Positions 32,231 through 42,470 are shown, counted from the stretch's first letter. The stretch: DNA of 64,000 nt from Melieria omissa (GCA_963971225.1 OZ020269.1:77352450-77416449); one strand, 5' to 3'. Notes: generated by a model not told the origin, from the sequence alone. Numbers and translations are program-made.

Positions 32231-32859
32231 GTTGCAGAAATTGGTGAAATTGGCGAAATTGGTCCAGCACCATGGCCCGGGTGGGTTAAAGAAGAAGGGA
32301 AGTAGCCGGGAATGCGATCTGCCGCACTAAGAAATTTACTATGCTCTGCGGTAAGTGTTATGCCTTTACCACAGAACAGTTAATTTGTCAGTGTCGAACA
32401 AGACCGCATGTAGCGCCACTGAATACGGACGGAGGAGGGACACACGGAAAGAGAACCACAAACAACACAACGCGTGCAGAGTTTAACGCGGTGGACGGTG
32501 AGTTAACGGCATTTTTGATTCGATGATCGATTTCGTTGCGTTTTTTATTTATATTTGTTTAATTTGTTTGTTGGCACACGCGGGGTAGCTGACACCGTGT
32601 AAAAAGACAAATACAACAGGCGGACGAACATTAATACAAGCGCGAGACGGATAAAAACATTAAAAACCGGGAGCACAAAAAGGCACGTCTGCCCACGCGT
32701 AGCTGTGTTGACACCATTCAATTTAGTCTATTGAGGGAAAAAAATTGTAAAAATACATGGTTACCAAGAAATTGCTACAACTTTCAATATAGATTAAGAA
32801 ACGATGTGGCCATTTTCGTTTTTAATGTTTTCTCAAAATTTGCAAAGCTGAGGCTTTTA

Positions 32860-33378
32860 CGTGGGCAGTCCGATAAGTACTTAGCCCCACTGCCCGATGG
32901 TGCCACTATCATAAGACAGATTTACTATCGTGTAGTACATCCTCGTAGACGGCTAGTGTCAAAATGTCAGCCATATTGGATTTGTAGTTTTGTTTTCACC
33001 GCGTGTGGAAACGAACGTGTCCGCGGATTTTAGAAAAATAGAAAAAGAGCTATATTGGTCGGTGATTCGCCAAATTGGTCGCATTAGGCTACGAACAGCT
33101 GCCCCATCCACCGTATTCTCCAGATTTTTCCTCGTGTGACTTCTTTTTGTTTGAACTTGAAAAAGTCACTCGCCGGGCAGAAATTTGAATCGAATGTGGA
33201 GGTTATCGCCGCCACGGAGGCCTCCAGAAAACGTATTTTTCAGACGGGTTAAAGAAGTTGGAGCATCGGTGGGTCAAGTGTATCGAGTTGAAAGGGGACT
33301 ACGTTGAGAAATAAATCGCCACTTTTCCAAAAATTTCATTTTTCTTTTGTAGGCTAAGTACTTATCGGACCATCCACG
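32860..33378 (+). mobile_element. Deleted mariner in Transib-like copy d
   Basis: The TIRs share TCCGATAAGTACTTAGCC and are flanked by TA (32858-32859, 33379-33380). The 519 bp keep only the C-terminal part of the transposase: PHPPYSPDFSSCDFFLFELE (third catalytic Asp region), then, after a frameshift, LKKLEHRWVKCIELKGDYVE and a stop. The first two catalytic regions are deleted. Confidence 0.85.
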
Positions 33379-33689
33379 TACATCACTTTTAATTCAAAAT
33401 ATTTTTCCAAATTAAAAATCTGAAAATTGGCAAAACTTAGAGGAATATATCTAAAAAGTATGTGAAAGTATGTTCCTGGATTTTTTTATATTTTAAGAAG
33501 CATTATTTCTTTTTTGGATAATGTAATTATATCCTCCGATATCTTCCGATCTCAGAAAATAATTCAATTTTAAAAGTGGTCTAAACACCTATTTTTCGAC
33601 GAAATTTTTTTTTTTATGCCTTAAAGTATGCAATCAGCATGCAAAATTGATAAAACTGCAAAAAAGCAAAACATACTTCTTCTTTTAAT

Positions 33690-33958
33690 AATTAATAATT
33701 TTAATAATTGACTGGCACGACAGCCCGCTTACGCGAGACTAAGGCCTAGCTTCCCGCAACCACCAGAGTTGTGCGTGTGAATTTGTACGCGGGTGGAAGG
33801 GACCTACAGTTTTTCACAAGCAATTTTTACTCTCAGAGAGAAAACGCCGGAAACGCCACCGAAAGAGAAAACGAGAAAACGAGTATTGAATCTGAGGTTG
33901 CTGCCTTCGACTCGCGGTCCCACGCACTAACAAACTGAGCCACGGCGGCTGCCTTTTA
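33690..33958 (-). mobile_element. tRNA-derived SINE, second copy
   Basis: This is the same family as 4755-5083, on the minus strand and more diverged. The head (GCCGCCGTGGCTCAGTT) is at 33936-33952 and the ATT-type tail is near 33690-33712. An internal deletion removes part of the mid-body. It lies in the right half of Transib-like copy e/d. Confidence 0.8.
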
Positions 33959-34388
33959 TTATTATTATTATCGTTTTTATTGAAAAACTAAAGGGTCCTG
34001 AGACAATTTATGTTACTCTTTGCAATTACCAATGTTGACGTTACCGATTAAATGTAAAATCTGAAAAATCTAGCCAACACACTCGTTGCTGGAGCTCACC
34101 AAAAATTACGAAAATTGCAAATTTAAGTCTCAGACATTGCCAAACTACAAAAGTTTAAGAAAAACGAAATAGAGATTTCAATACAGCAGACCATGATTAA
34201 GTAGTATGCCAAATTTTATGAGGAACGGACCACTCCTTCTAATTTTTGTCCCGCGGTTGTATGGAGTCGAATCACTGTGCATTGCGTTAAACACGTTTTT
34301 ATGAATTAATTTTTACAATAAAAGTTTGACAAAAAAGTCAAAGACCGTACAAAAATAAAATATTGTAAGTGGTGCTATCATTTCTTAA

Positions 34389-34982
34389 TCCATTCGAGAC
34401 GACACGGTCCCCAGGAACGAAATTTTTTTTTCTTTGTACTGTTCATCTTTAATAAAAAAAACATGTTTACTATGGAAATCACCCGATTTATAAGTGAATT
34501 CACATAAATAGGATCATGGCACACCGGGTGTGCAGCTCGCTCCTCGGAAAATTTTTATTTCGAGGAGCGGATTGAACACTACGTGTGCAATGTAAGGTAA
34601 AATTAAAATGCATCATAAAAAAATGTGTAAACATTTATTTCAAAAATAGTTAGATAATATAAAATCGTTATTTTGCTTTCAGTAATAAAGAACAAAATAT
34701 AATGCAAAGACAATTTTTAAAAAGTAGTAAAAAGTTAAACAAAAATAAGTTAAATAATAAAAAAAATAACATAAACGATTGGTACACAGTAAAACCAATG
34801 CCAAATTTTGTTTTTCTGTACTTTACAGATTTCATTAGTTTCAGAAAAATCTTATTTCGAGGACTAGTTTACTCAGAATAACTGATAATGGCACATTACG
34901 GTTATTGCACACACGGTGTGCAGGCTGTCTTATAGCCTCGGAAATCCATTGCACACACGGTGTGCAATCGGTCTCGAATGGG
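34389..34982. mobile_element. TTAA-flanked MITE with CATTCGAGAC ends
   Basis: It is bounded by TTAA (34385-34388, 34983-34986). The ends are TCCATTCGAGAC and inward CCCATTCGAGAC. Subterminal CACACGGTGTGCA palindromes occur twice at the right (34908-34920, 34952-34966), and a related CACACCGGGTGTGCA lies at the left (about 34520-34535). It sits in the inner binding site of the Tc3-like right end. Non-coding. Confidence 0.75.
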
Positions 34983-35161
34983 TTAACGCTTGTGAAAGGG
35001 ACTTTTTTATGTAAATTCATATTTTGTCCTTTGTATCGAACATTTTGGAATTTCGGTGCTGGACATTATTTAAATATACATATGTAATCGATATTTTGAC
35101 CAAGTTTTTTCATTCTTCGATCATTAGTAGGGAAGTTATGATACAAAAGGTCAATGGTGCT

Positions 35162-35966
35162 GGGTCAAATTTTCTCAAGTGGGCCACTTTAAAATCGATG
35201 GTCTCAGTTTTCGTTGATCAATACGGTTTTCGATCGGCTTGGAGGTAAAAACGACACCCCAAAAATAATTTTGAAAAAAAATGTTTTTTCATTAGTTATT
35301 TACAGTTAAAGTTTTTGATCATGTTTTTTTCAAAAATTCATAACTCACGAACGGTTTATCGGAACTCAACGTTTTCTACATAAAAAAAATCATTATTTTG
35401 CATTCGGTCAAAAGTTATACATGTTTTTGTGACCTCGCTCCTACCTCTAGCGCTGGAAAAACACGTATTGACGCGCGCGCGCTTAGTTATCGTGTGGCAC
35501 GATTACCAAAACGGTCACAAAAACATGTATAACTTTTGACCTAATGAAAAATAATGGTTTTTTTTTACCAGAATTTTTGTAAGGGATTGTAGAATTGAAT
35601 GAAATGTGTCAAAATTTTCTCGCTGGCGGAGAAGTTTAATTAATTTTCAATTATTTACAACAAATAGGATTTTTCAGCTAAATAATAATTTTTTTGTGAA
35701 GAAAGATTTTTTCATGGCAAAGTATATTAATTGACAAAAATTTTGATGTAGAAAACGTTGAGTTCCGATAAACCGTTCGTGAGTTATGAATTTTTGAAAA
35801 AAACATGATCAAAAACTTTAACTGTAAAAAACTAATGAAAAAAACATTTTTTTTTTTTATTATTTTTGGGGTGTCGTTTTTACCTCCAAGCCGATCGAAA
35901 ACCGTATTGGTCAACGAAAACTGAGACCATCGATTTTAAAGTGGCCCACTTGAGAAAATTTGACCC
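35162..35966. mobile_element. Foldback MITE with about 280-bp arms, GCT duplication
   Basis: It starts GGGTCAAATTTTCTCAAGTG and ends with its inverse, between identical GCT trinucleotides (35159-35161, 35967-35969). The two arms are nearly perfect inverses over about 280 bp each, around a 200-bp centre. GGG ends with a 3-bp duplication would fit Zator- or Harbinger-type elements, which is not proven. It is inserted in the right TIR of the Tc3-like element. Confidence 0.7.
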
Positions 35967-35990
35967 GCTATCATTTCTTAACGCACTGTA

Positions 35991-36166
35991 TATCTGACAT
36001 AGTGAAGTTTGTCAAAGCTCAGACTCCTCGCATTGAAGTGAACTACTTTAAATTCGGCTGATTGTTTACATAAGATATCAACTATCAGTTTATGATTTTC
36101 ATTAGCGCCAGAGATGTTTATATCAGATAAGTTTGATGTCATGAGAAATGAAAGAAACAACTAACA
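35991..36166 (-). pseudogene. LINE 2 endonuclease N-terminus
   Basis: The minus strand encodes KVVHFNARSLSFDKLHYVRY. HFNARSL is the common start of the LINE endonuclease (N-x-R-S-L). It continues, beyond the 10 kb Tc3-like insertion, at 26012. Confidence 0.75.
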
Positions 36167-36168
36167 TA

Positions 36169-38414
36169 AGGAGTGAACCAGAAAAATGTTAGAATTTTTA
36201 CGCATCCAGCATACGAAAATGCCAAGAGTTAGGAGGCTGGTATTTGCGAGTGAAAGTATCTACAAATATTGCAGTTTCTTGCTATATTCGTCTATTGCAT
36301 CTTGGATCTACTTTAGTCAACATGCGCAGCCCACAAAAGTGCTGCCACAAATTAATACTGGACATTTACTTGACTGATAAGACGAAGTCTAGACTAAGCA
36401 TTGCAAGGGAAAGCAAAGCGAGCGTAGCGACGGTTTATAATGTTATAAACAACTACAACGCGGAAACACCATCCGAGCCGAAGAATTAGGCAGAAAAACG
36501 GGTCCAAGTAACCCAGAAGTACTGAAGAGGGTTGTTAGCACATATCGGAATAACCCGACGAGGTCGACTTGAGATGTTGCAGCTGCATCAGGCACATCGC
36601 AATCAACTGAGATGCGATATACAGTCTGTCCAGTAGAAGCGTGAACGACCAAATTGTCACTTAGAGTACCGATATCAAAAAAACTTGAATGCACCTAAGA
36701 AGCCTCATCATTTTTGTAATACGCATTGCAAAACTTGTCAGTCTCGTGAAACAATTACAAAGTGCACGGTGTTTTAACAAAATGAGTTCCGCATGAGAGA
36801 AGCGACTTGAAGCCGTACTCCTTTTTCTACACCCTAGAGGGCCATAAATGTCACGTTTAGCTGCAGCAAAATATATGAAGAAGTCGACGTCATTCGTAAC
36901 GAAGTGAACGAATCGGTTTATGGAAGCAAAAAATGTCGACGATTTGGCTTGCCGGGGCCTCGAAAAAAAGACCTCCCCAAAACAGGACAAGAAAATCATT
37001 GATTTGTTTGCGACAAAGCCGGACTTATCGTTGCGTAAAGCTAAAGCAGTTTTAGAGAAAACTGGTGTTCAAATATCAAAAGAGACGATTCGAGGACGTG
37101 CAAGAACTGACGACGTTAAATACCGGAGCTCTTTGAAAACAAAGTTGCTCTCATCATCACACGTTCAAAAACGGCTTGCCTGGGCTTAGGCCAATTCAAA
37201 TCGGAATTGGAATAATGTAATATTCACGGATGAACTCCAATTTTGGGCAAATAGTAGCAAAAATCGATCTTGGTGTGCCGCCATCAACCGATTGTTCCAA
37301 CAAACTGTTAAAGACCCAGTAAAGGTCCATGTTTGGGGCTGCTTCTCAGAAAAATCATTTGGGCGACTTTTCTTTATTACCACCAACTTGAACGCGGTTT
37401 TGATGAACAAAATTTATGAAAAAGCTTTATTACCACCAGCTGCGGAGATGTTCAGGAGAAGAGGACTCTCTTGGATTATACAATAAGGCAACGACCACAA
37501 ACATCGCAGCCGAATGTGTGCTGAGTGAAAACAGCAAAATGAGGTGGAAGTGTTAGATTGGCCCTCACAATCGCCTGATGCCAACCCGATAAAAAATGGG
37601 TGGGCAATAGTAAAGCAGAAACTCAGAGGAAAAACTATATGAGCAGCAAAACAGTTATCGAGACAAATTCATATTTCAAATAGCGAAGACGCAGGCTCGA
37701 AAACTGTATGACGATTACGTTACCAAATTCGATTGAGTGATTCTCGATGATGAAACCTACCTACTTGCCTGGGAATGCCTATTTCACTACAAATAATAAT
37801 AATGGAACTCAAAGAAAATACTCCGAAGTGAAATACACCAAATTTCTAAACGCTTTATGGTTTGGTAAACGCTCCTGCGGTCTACGGAGCAAGGCGTTCA
37901 TTACGACAGGAATAATTAACTCTAGAATGTATATAAAAGAATGTCTGCAAAAACGCTTTATACTAATTATTGAATAGCACAAGGGAACAGTTTTATTTTG
38001 GCCAGACCTACCGACAAGCCACTACTACAGATCAACTATGGAATGGTATGAAGAAAATTGTGTCACGGAGGTCCCAAAAGAGGCAAATCCTCCCAAATGC
38101 CTGGAACTTCGGCCTATTGAAAGATATTGTGCTGTAATGAAGCAAACCTTAAGAAAACAAACAACGTTTGCAAAAATGATGTACTGTTCTGAAATCGATG
38201 GAAGCAAGCCTATGCAATAGTCACCGAATGTACTGTCCAGTCTCTAACTAAGAACGTTAAGAAAAATATAAAAAAATTTTGTAACCACTAATTATATTTC
38301 ATAAATTTTTTTTGTGAATTAGAGTTTAAGAAATGTATAATAAGCTGCAAATCAGACAATTACCTTGTTTTTAATGTGTCCTTTAAAATTCCAAATTTTT
38401 TCTGGTTCACTCCT
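36169..38414 (+). mobile_element. Tc1/mariner-type composite (one element in another)
   Basis: The ends AGGAGTGAACCAGAAAAA and its inverse are bounded by TA (36167-36168, 38415-38416). The outer element keeps an N-terminal helix-turn-helix (SIARESKASVATVYNVINN, about 36395-36455) and a C-terminal catalytic block, NPPKCLELRPIERY, at about 38088-38130, with WPDLPTSHYY before it. Between them (about 36700-37740) lies a separate Tc1-like transposase. I could not find clean TIRs for the inner one. Confidence 0.6.
36920..37620 (+). pseudogene. Tc1-like transposase relic (inner)
   Basis: The paired DNA-binding part (PDLSLRKAKAVLEKTGVQIS) is followed by NVIFTDELQFW (first Asp, about 37220-37250), VHVWGCFSEKSFGRLFF, a QGNDHKHRS block (second Asp) and WPSQSPDANPIKNGW. 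In the last, the expected catalytic Glu of NPIE is Lys. There are at least three stops. It is inactive both by frame and by active site. Confidence 0.8.
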
Positions 38415-38599
38415 TACATACTAATGATAATAATGTAAAAACGCTTATAAGTACAGACCAACATGGCAAGGGTACAAAAGTAAAAATAGTTACAGACAGA
38501 GAGAGAGAGAAAATATAAAAATAAGGGAGAAGGACACAGATAAAATAAGTAATAACATCAAAATAGCTTATATTTAAATTTGCAGAAGTCATTGTTGTT

Positions 38600-39036
38600 T
38601 CTATGTTGCCCCAACGATTCCATCGATACCTTTTTTATCAAATACTTTTACAGCCGCATCACCATCTCGTTTTCTCACCATGATTTGCCCACGTATCGAA
38701 AAAGCAGCAACAAGAAGTTTCTGCCGTTTAAGCTGAGCTGCATAATGCATTAGTTCACGATTATCCCTAGTTAGATTTTCGTGTACATACAATTTTGCAT
38801 TATCATCCAGACCAATATCTCTCAGAGCAATAGGCCGTTTGTTGGCTTTACAATAGCCAGCAATAGCTGACTACGAGCATGCTAGGAGAAGGGCTTAACG
38901 ATGATCGCCGAGTTACCATTTTTATTGTTCCTCGCTGGCAGCCGGAAAACTTCCCGTACTGGAGGCAGTTCGTGCTGAATAGCCTTACACATACGCGAGA
39001 AGATCTCACCTCCGCTGATATTAGTAGAGTAAGGTA
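38600..39036 (-). pseudogene. LINE 2 ORF1 C-terminal relic
   Basis: The minus strand reads MYVHENLTRDNRELMHYAAQ and SIRGQIMVRKRDGDAAVKV, the typical C-terminal RNA-binding region of LINE ORF1 proteins ('ENLT..NREL...A'). Upstream, VFRLPARNNKNG and similar phrases remain in a shifted frame. ORF1 continues across the pogo-like element at 42157. Confidence 0.65.
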
Positions 39037-39309
39037 GGGTAAAGGCACTAGTAACCGGCCACTTACCTTTTTTTCTGACTTTATTTCGCCATATATTTCG
39101 AAGTATTCAATGTATTCCAAACTAATATACCAATATATAATCTATATAGTATTATAAATCAGTAACGATATAAAATTTTTAGGAAACATTCTATTTTTTT
39201 GTAGCTATTTACGTTTTTAGGAGAAATGTAATTTTGTGCTAGTATCCGGACACTTTTTTCAGTAATAGGCCATAAAAACTTCAGTTACCGGTCACTTGAA
39301 AAAAATTGT

Positions 39310-40179
39310 AATTAATGCAAATTTATGTATATTTATGTGTAAAAATAAGAGATTTATGCCCATCCACAAATTCAACTACAGGTCTTTATATATTTTGCTT
39401 GTCTAACCACTTGTCAAAACAATTAGCAACATATTCGAAAAGGGTTTCGCTTTTCATCCACCCACTTTCGTTGCGACCAAGAAACTCATTTTCTGGCATA
39501 CTATCACAATTTCCTTTGGTGGCCTTAAGTATGGGAATATTACCATAGGTGGAAGCATTTGTCATATGGCAGAAAAAGTGGTTAAAACAGTAATTGTTTC
39601 TTTTTCATTAGAAGTTGTAACCTGATATACATTTTTATACCCTTTGGGAGCAATTGCTTTACCCGTTTTGTGGCACAACGAAAAGCTGGTTTCGTCACCA
39701 TTAAATAATCGACATGGGTCTTCCATGATATCTTCTTGATTAGATCTTATCAGATAATTTGTAAGTTCCGAAAACCATCCCCTTATCGATTCGTCTGTGA
39801 CAATTGCTCTGGTTTTGCCAATACTCTCTGCTTCTCGATTTACCAATGCAGGATTTCGATTTAAGAATAGCTTAAACCAGGGTTTTTCAGGTCTATTATC
39901 CTTAAATGGAATTTTCCTGTGGCTGTCTTTTATAATTTTTTGGACTGTGTTAAGAAGGTCATCTTTTTTTAAAGGAAAACCACATTTGAACAAATTTATT
40001 ATCCATTCAGTAATTTTTCTTCCTTCACCCAAAGAAAGGTAGGAATAAGAACCTAACTTGAACACATATTCCAAAATCTTTCCACTAAGTCCATCTTGTA
40101 TAGTAGATTGGGGAATACCGTAGGTTATATCTGCTTTCCGAATACTCAATATATTGTTACGTATGTCGCGAAGAGCCAT
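39310..40179 (-). pseudogene. pogo/jerky-type transposase relic
   Basis: It starts MALRDIRNNILSIRKADITY with a pipsqueak-like helix-turn-helix (YGIPQSTIQDGLSG), a CENP-B-like second half (FPLKKDDLLNTVQKII, KPWFKLFLNRNPAL), and the first catalytic Asp in FNGDETSFSLC. A TGA at 39562 breaks the frame after LTTFSAI. Decayed sequence then continues with PPMVIFPYLRPPKEI, GWMKSETLFEYVAN and FVDGHKSL (second Asp). Family: Tc1/mariner-pogo. The C-terminus is lost. Confidence 0.82.
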
Positions 40180-40968
40180 AACAATTGTTTTCTTTGTCGG
40201 GAATCTTTCTGTTTCTCAAACTCATGCTTGTTTACTAAAAAATTTCACATAATTATATGTATATAATATGTATTAGAAATCTTGCGTGAGACTAGCTGAA
40301 TGAATAATTGAAGCCGGCCGGTTACTGAAACTTCTACTATTTGGCAAATTTTAATTATCGGCCGCCCCGGCTGGTAACTGAAAACAAGGCAAAATGTGGT
40401 CCACTATCCGGCCGCTTCTTTTTTTCATGTAAATATAGAAATGTTGTTATATTTTTTTCACATAATGCCTTACTCATAGTTTTATCTAATTACACAAACA
40501 CTTATCGCTGCATTTTTCTTGTAAAAATTATATAAAACCTACATTTGTTCACCACATGCATTTTAACCAAAAAAATAGAAATACCGTGTCCGCACACTAG
40601 CACATCAATTCACTTATGAAGATTTATTTATACAAAATTAAGTTTTCATGGTCTATAAATGCTTTGTATGTGCATTTGTTTGGAAAACTTCATAGTTTCA
40701 CACATATATGTAGTACTTCTATATTGGCACTAAGCTCAAGGTACATTCGCCAACATCACAGTACAGCAATAGTGAAATATGAGCGAGAAAGCGTATAAAC
40801 GAATGTACCTTGACATATTTCAAAAGTGGCAAAAAGTCAGGTGCGTTCAGACGGGAAAAAAATTGACTGGAAAAAAATATAAATTTGTTGAAATTAACTG
40901 AAATTTCTTCAACCGCCCCAGGAGCAGTTTGACAGTTGTTCATGTGTAGAAGTGCACATGTAGAAATA

Positions 40969-41928
40969 CACTATGATCAATAAGTACCGGGACTGTGTAT
41001 TTTAAATTTTCCGCCGTTGCCCGATGCAGGTAAACACATTTTTTTTAGGTCGGTAGGACCTTAACATAACTGACATCTGTGCCAAATTTTGAGCGGGATT
41101 GCATCATTAGTTTTTGTTTGGCAGCTGTTAGCGTCAGTCAACTTTTTGTACTTCGTCGCATTTTACAATGGATAATTTTCTTGATCAACGTATTTGTTTG
41201 AAATTTTGTCTTAGGAACGAAATTTCTTGTGCCAATGCGCTTAAAATGTTGCAGAAAGCATTTGGGGAGTCTGCTCTATCAAGAACCGGAGCGTTCGAGT
41301 GGTATAAAATGTTCAAAAGTGGTCGTGAAGTGGTCGAAGACTTTCCTCGTTCTGGACGTCCTTCAACATCGAATACCGACGAAAATGTTGAAATTGTGAA
41401 GAAAATCTTGCTTGAAAATCGTCATGTGAGCCTCAGAGAGATTTCTAACAATCTTAACATCTCTTATGGAAGCGCACAACACATTGTTGTCGATATTTTG
41501 CGCATGAAACGCGTCGTCGCACGGCTTGTTCCTCAAGACTTGAATTTCGTCCAAAAATATCATCGAAAGCAAGTGGCTGAAGACATGATTTCAGAAGCTA
41601 AGAAGGACCCAACGTTCATGAAACGTATAATTACTGGTGATGAGACATGGGCCTATGAATTCGACGTGACAACTAGCCAGCAATCATCCGAATGGCGTGC
41701 TGATGGCGAGCCAAAACCAAAAAAAGTGCGCCATTGTAAAATGCGACGAAGTACTAAAAGTTGACTAACTAACTAACAGCTGCCAAACAAAAACTAATGA
41801 TGGAATCCCGCTAAAAATTTGACACAGATGTCAGTTAAGGTCCTACTGACTAAAAAAATTTTTTTACCTGCATCGGGCAACGGCGGAAAATTTAAAATAC
41901 ACAGTCCCGGTACTTATTGATCATAGTG
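40969..41928 (+). mobile_element. mariner with 200-bp inverted arms (5' end duplicated)
   Basis: It is bounded by TA (40967-40968, 41929-41930). Instead of a short TIR, about 200 bp at each end are inverse copies. The left arm runs from the tip through the leader to the first codons of the transposase (40969-41168), and the right arm (41731-41928) repeats this in reverse. The proper 3' half of the element is missing. It is inserted in the pogo-like element. Confidence 0.88.
41168..41764 (+). pseudogene. mariner transposase, 3' truncated
   Basis: An open frame covers the N-terminal half: two helix-turn-helix parts (SRTGAFEWYKMFKSGR and REISNNLNISYGSAQ), linker, the first catalytic block ITGDETWAYEFD and SSEWRADGEPKPKK. 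The frame then runs into the inverted copy of the element's own 5' end at 41731 and gains a foreign tail (VRHCKMRRSTKS) before the stop. Two of the three catalytic Asp are lost. The DNA-binding half looks intact and could in principle bind element ends without cutting. Confidence 0.88.
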
Positions 41929-42156
41929 TATATTCACAAAATTTCGTGTTTTCTGTCTCATCGCTTGTCTGCTTTTGATTTCTGAATGAAAACACATTGT
42001 GAAGATACGTTAGTGCCAATATAGAAGTATTACATATATGGTTTCAAATGATATTTTGAAATATGAAACAAATGTAACCGTTTTGTTATTTTAAGAGCAA
42101 AAAGGAGAAAGTGGCCGGTTACTGGAGGGTGGCCGATATTTAGTGCAACTACCCTA

Positions 42157-42470
42157 TGCCGTTTATTAAAAGTTCAATGGCAACGGCTTCATTCTCGCTT
42201 CTCTCTGCCTCTCATTTTAGTGAAAGAACTTCATTTCGCAGCACACCCAACTTTTCACATGCGGTTTCTACTGCTGTTAGCCTCACATCAAGGAATTTTA
42301 TTTTCTTCTTTATGTTTAGCAATTAAGCTGAGAGGTCGTTACATGTTTGCATCAGCCTCTCTTCACTATTCTTCACCTGCTCACTCAGCTGTTTAATTAT
42401 GTGGTCCTTTTGCTAATCCATTTCCGCCTCCAGCTGGCGTAACCAGGAAGCCGTGAGGATCTCAACACGA
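42157..42470 (-). pseudogene. LINE 2 ORF1 coiled-coil relic
   Basis: The minus strand carries a heptad-rich stretch (ASWLRQLEAEMD, HIIKQLSEQVKNSEERLMQT, FLDVRLTAVETACEKLGVL) with two stops. Coiled coils of this kind mediate ORF1 trimerisation. It continues to the piece at 38600-39036. Confidence 0.55.

Larger units (their letters stand above)
27426..32718 (-). mobile_element. LINE 1 (jockey-type), interrupted three times
   Basis: On the minus strand: 5' region (32240-32718, no clear ORF1), endonuclease (32230-31597), linker (30645-30597 and 30172-29520), reverse transcriptase (29430-28571), and C-terminal domain (28050-27469) with TARLWNGLPTDI, the usual end motif. It is cut by a Transib-like copy (30651-31591), a Harbinger-like MITE (30173-30593) and a TTAA-flanked MITE (28055-28566). 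In each case the coding sequence resumes at the other side. Several frameshifts and stops remain, so it is dead. Confidence 0.85.
27282..34279. mobile_element. Transib-like element, copy e/d, split by LINE 1
   Basis: The left end CACAGTAATTCG (27282) and the right end, inward CACAGTGATTCG (34279), are flanked by the same 5-bp duplication CATTG (27277-27281, 34280-34284). This shows that two distant half copies are one element. LINE 1 fills about 27426-32718, with about 60 bp of Transib sequence lost at the junction. The right half also carries a deleted mariner (32860-33378) and a minus-strand SINE. The 3' end has heptamer, 23-bp spacer and ACAAAAATT. The 5' end has a 13-bp spacer and GCAAAATTC. 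Confidence 0.8.
26013..35988 (-). mobile_element. Tc3-like element with long double-site TIRs, interrupted
   Basis: The outer ends are CAGTGCGTTGAGAAATGATA (left) and the inverse of CAGTGCGTTAAGAAATGATA (right), with TA at 35989-35990 and its decayed partner CA at 26011-26012. The same GTTAAGAAATGATAGCACCA block recurs about 185 bp further in on both sides (26200 and 34385), giving roughly 210-bp inverted repeats with two binding-site copies per end, an IR/DR layout known from several Tc1-type elements. Subtracting the Transib-like copy (27282-34279), a TTAA MITE (34389-34982) and a foldback (35162-35966) leaves about 1.6 kb, the normal size of a Tc3-type element. Confidence 0.8.
39037..42154 (-). 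mobile_element. pogo-like element with nested mariner
   Basis: The ends GGGTAAAGGCAC and inward GGGTAGTTGCAC are bounded by TA (39035-39036, 42155-42156). CCGGCCACTTA/GTAACCGGCC repeats are clustered in both subterminal regions (39050, 39245, 39285, 40312, 40370, 42110). Without the mariner at 40969-41928 it is 2.2 kb, a usual size for pogo/jerky-type elements. It interrupts LINE 2 ORF1. Confidence 0.75.
24700..42470 (-). mobile_element. LINE 2 (jockey/CR1-type) footprint, heavily interrupted
   Basis: Read on the minus strand from 42470, the pieces occur in the order of one LINE: ORF1 coiled coil (42157-42470), ORF1 C-terminal part (38600-39036), endonuclease N-terminus (35991-36166), rest of endonuclease (25273-26012), linker and reverse transcriptase (24728-25240). 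The gaps are filled by a pogo-like element (39037-42154), a Tc1-type composite (36169-38414) and a Tc3-like element with its own nested cargo (26013-35988). Each interruption has TA or near-TA flanks. The footprint is 17.8 kb for about 2.7 kb of LINE sequence. Confidence 0.75.
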
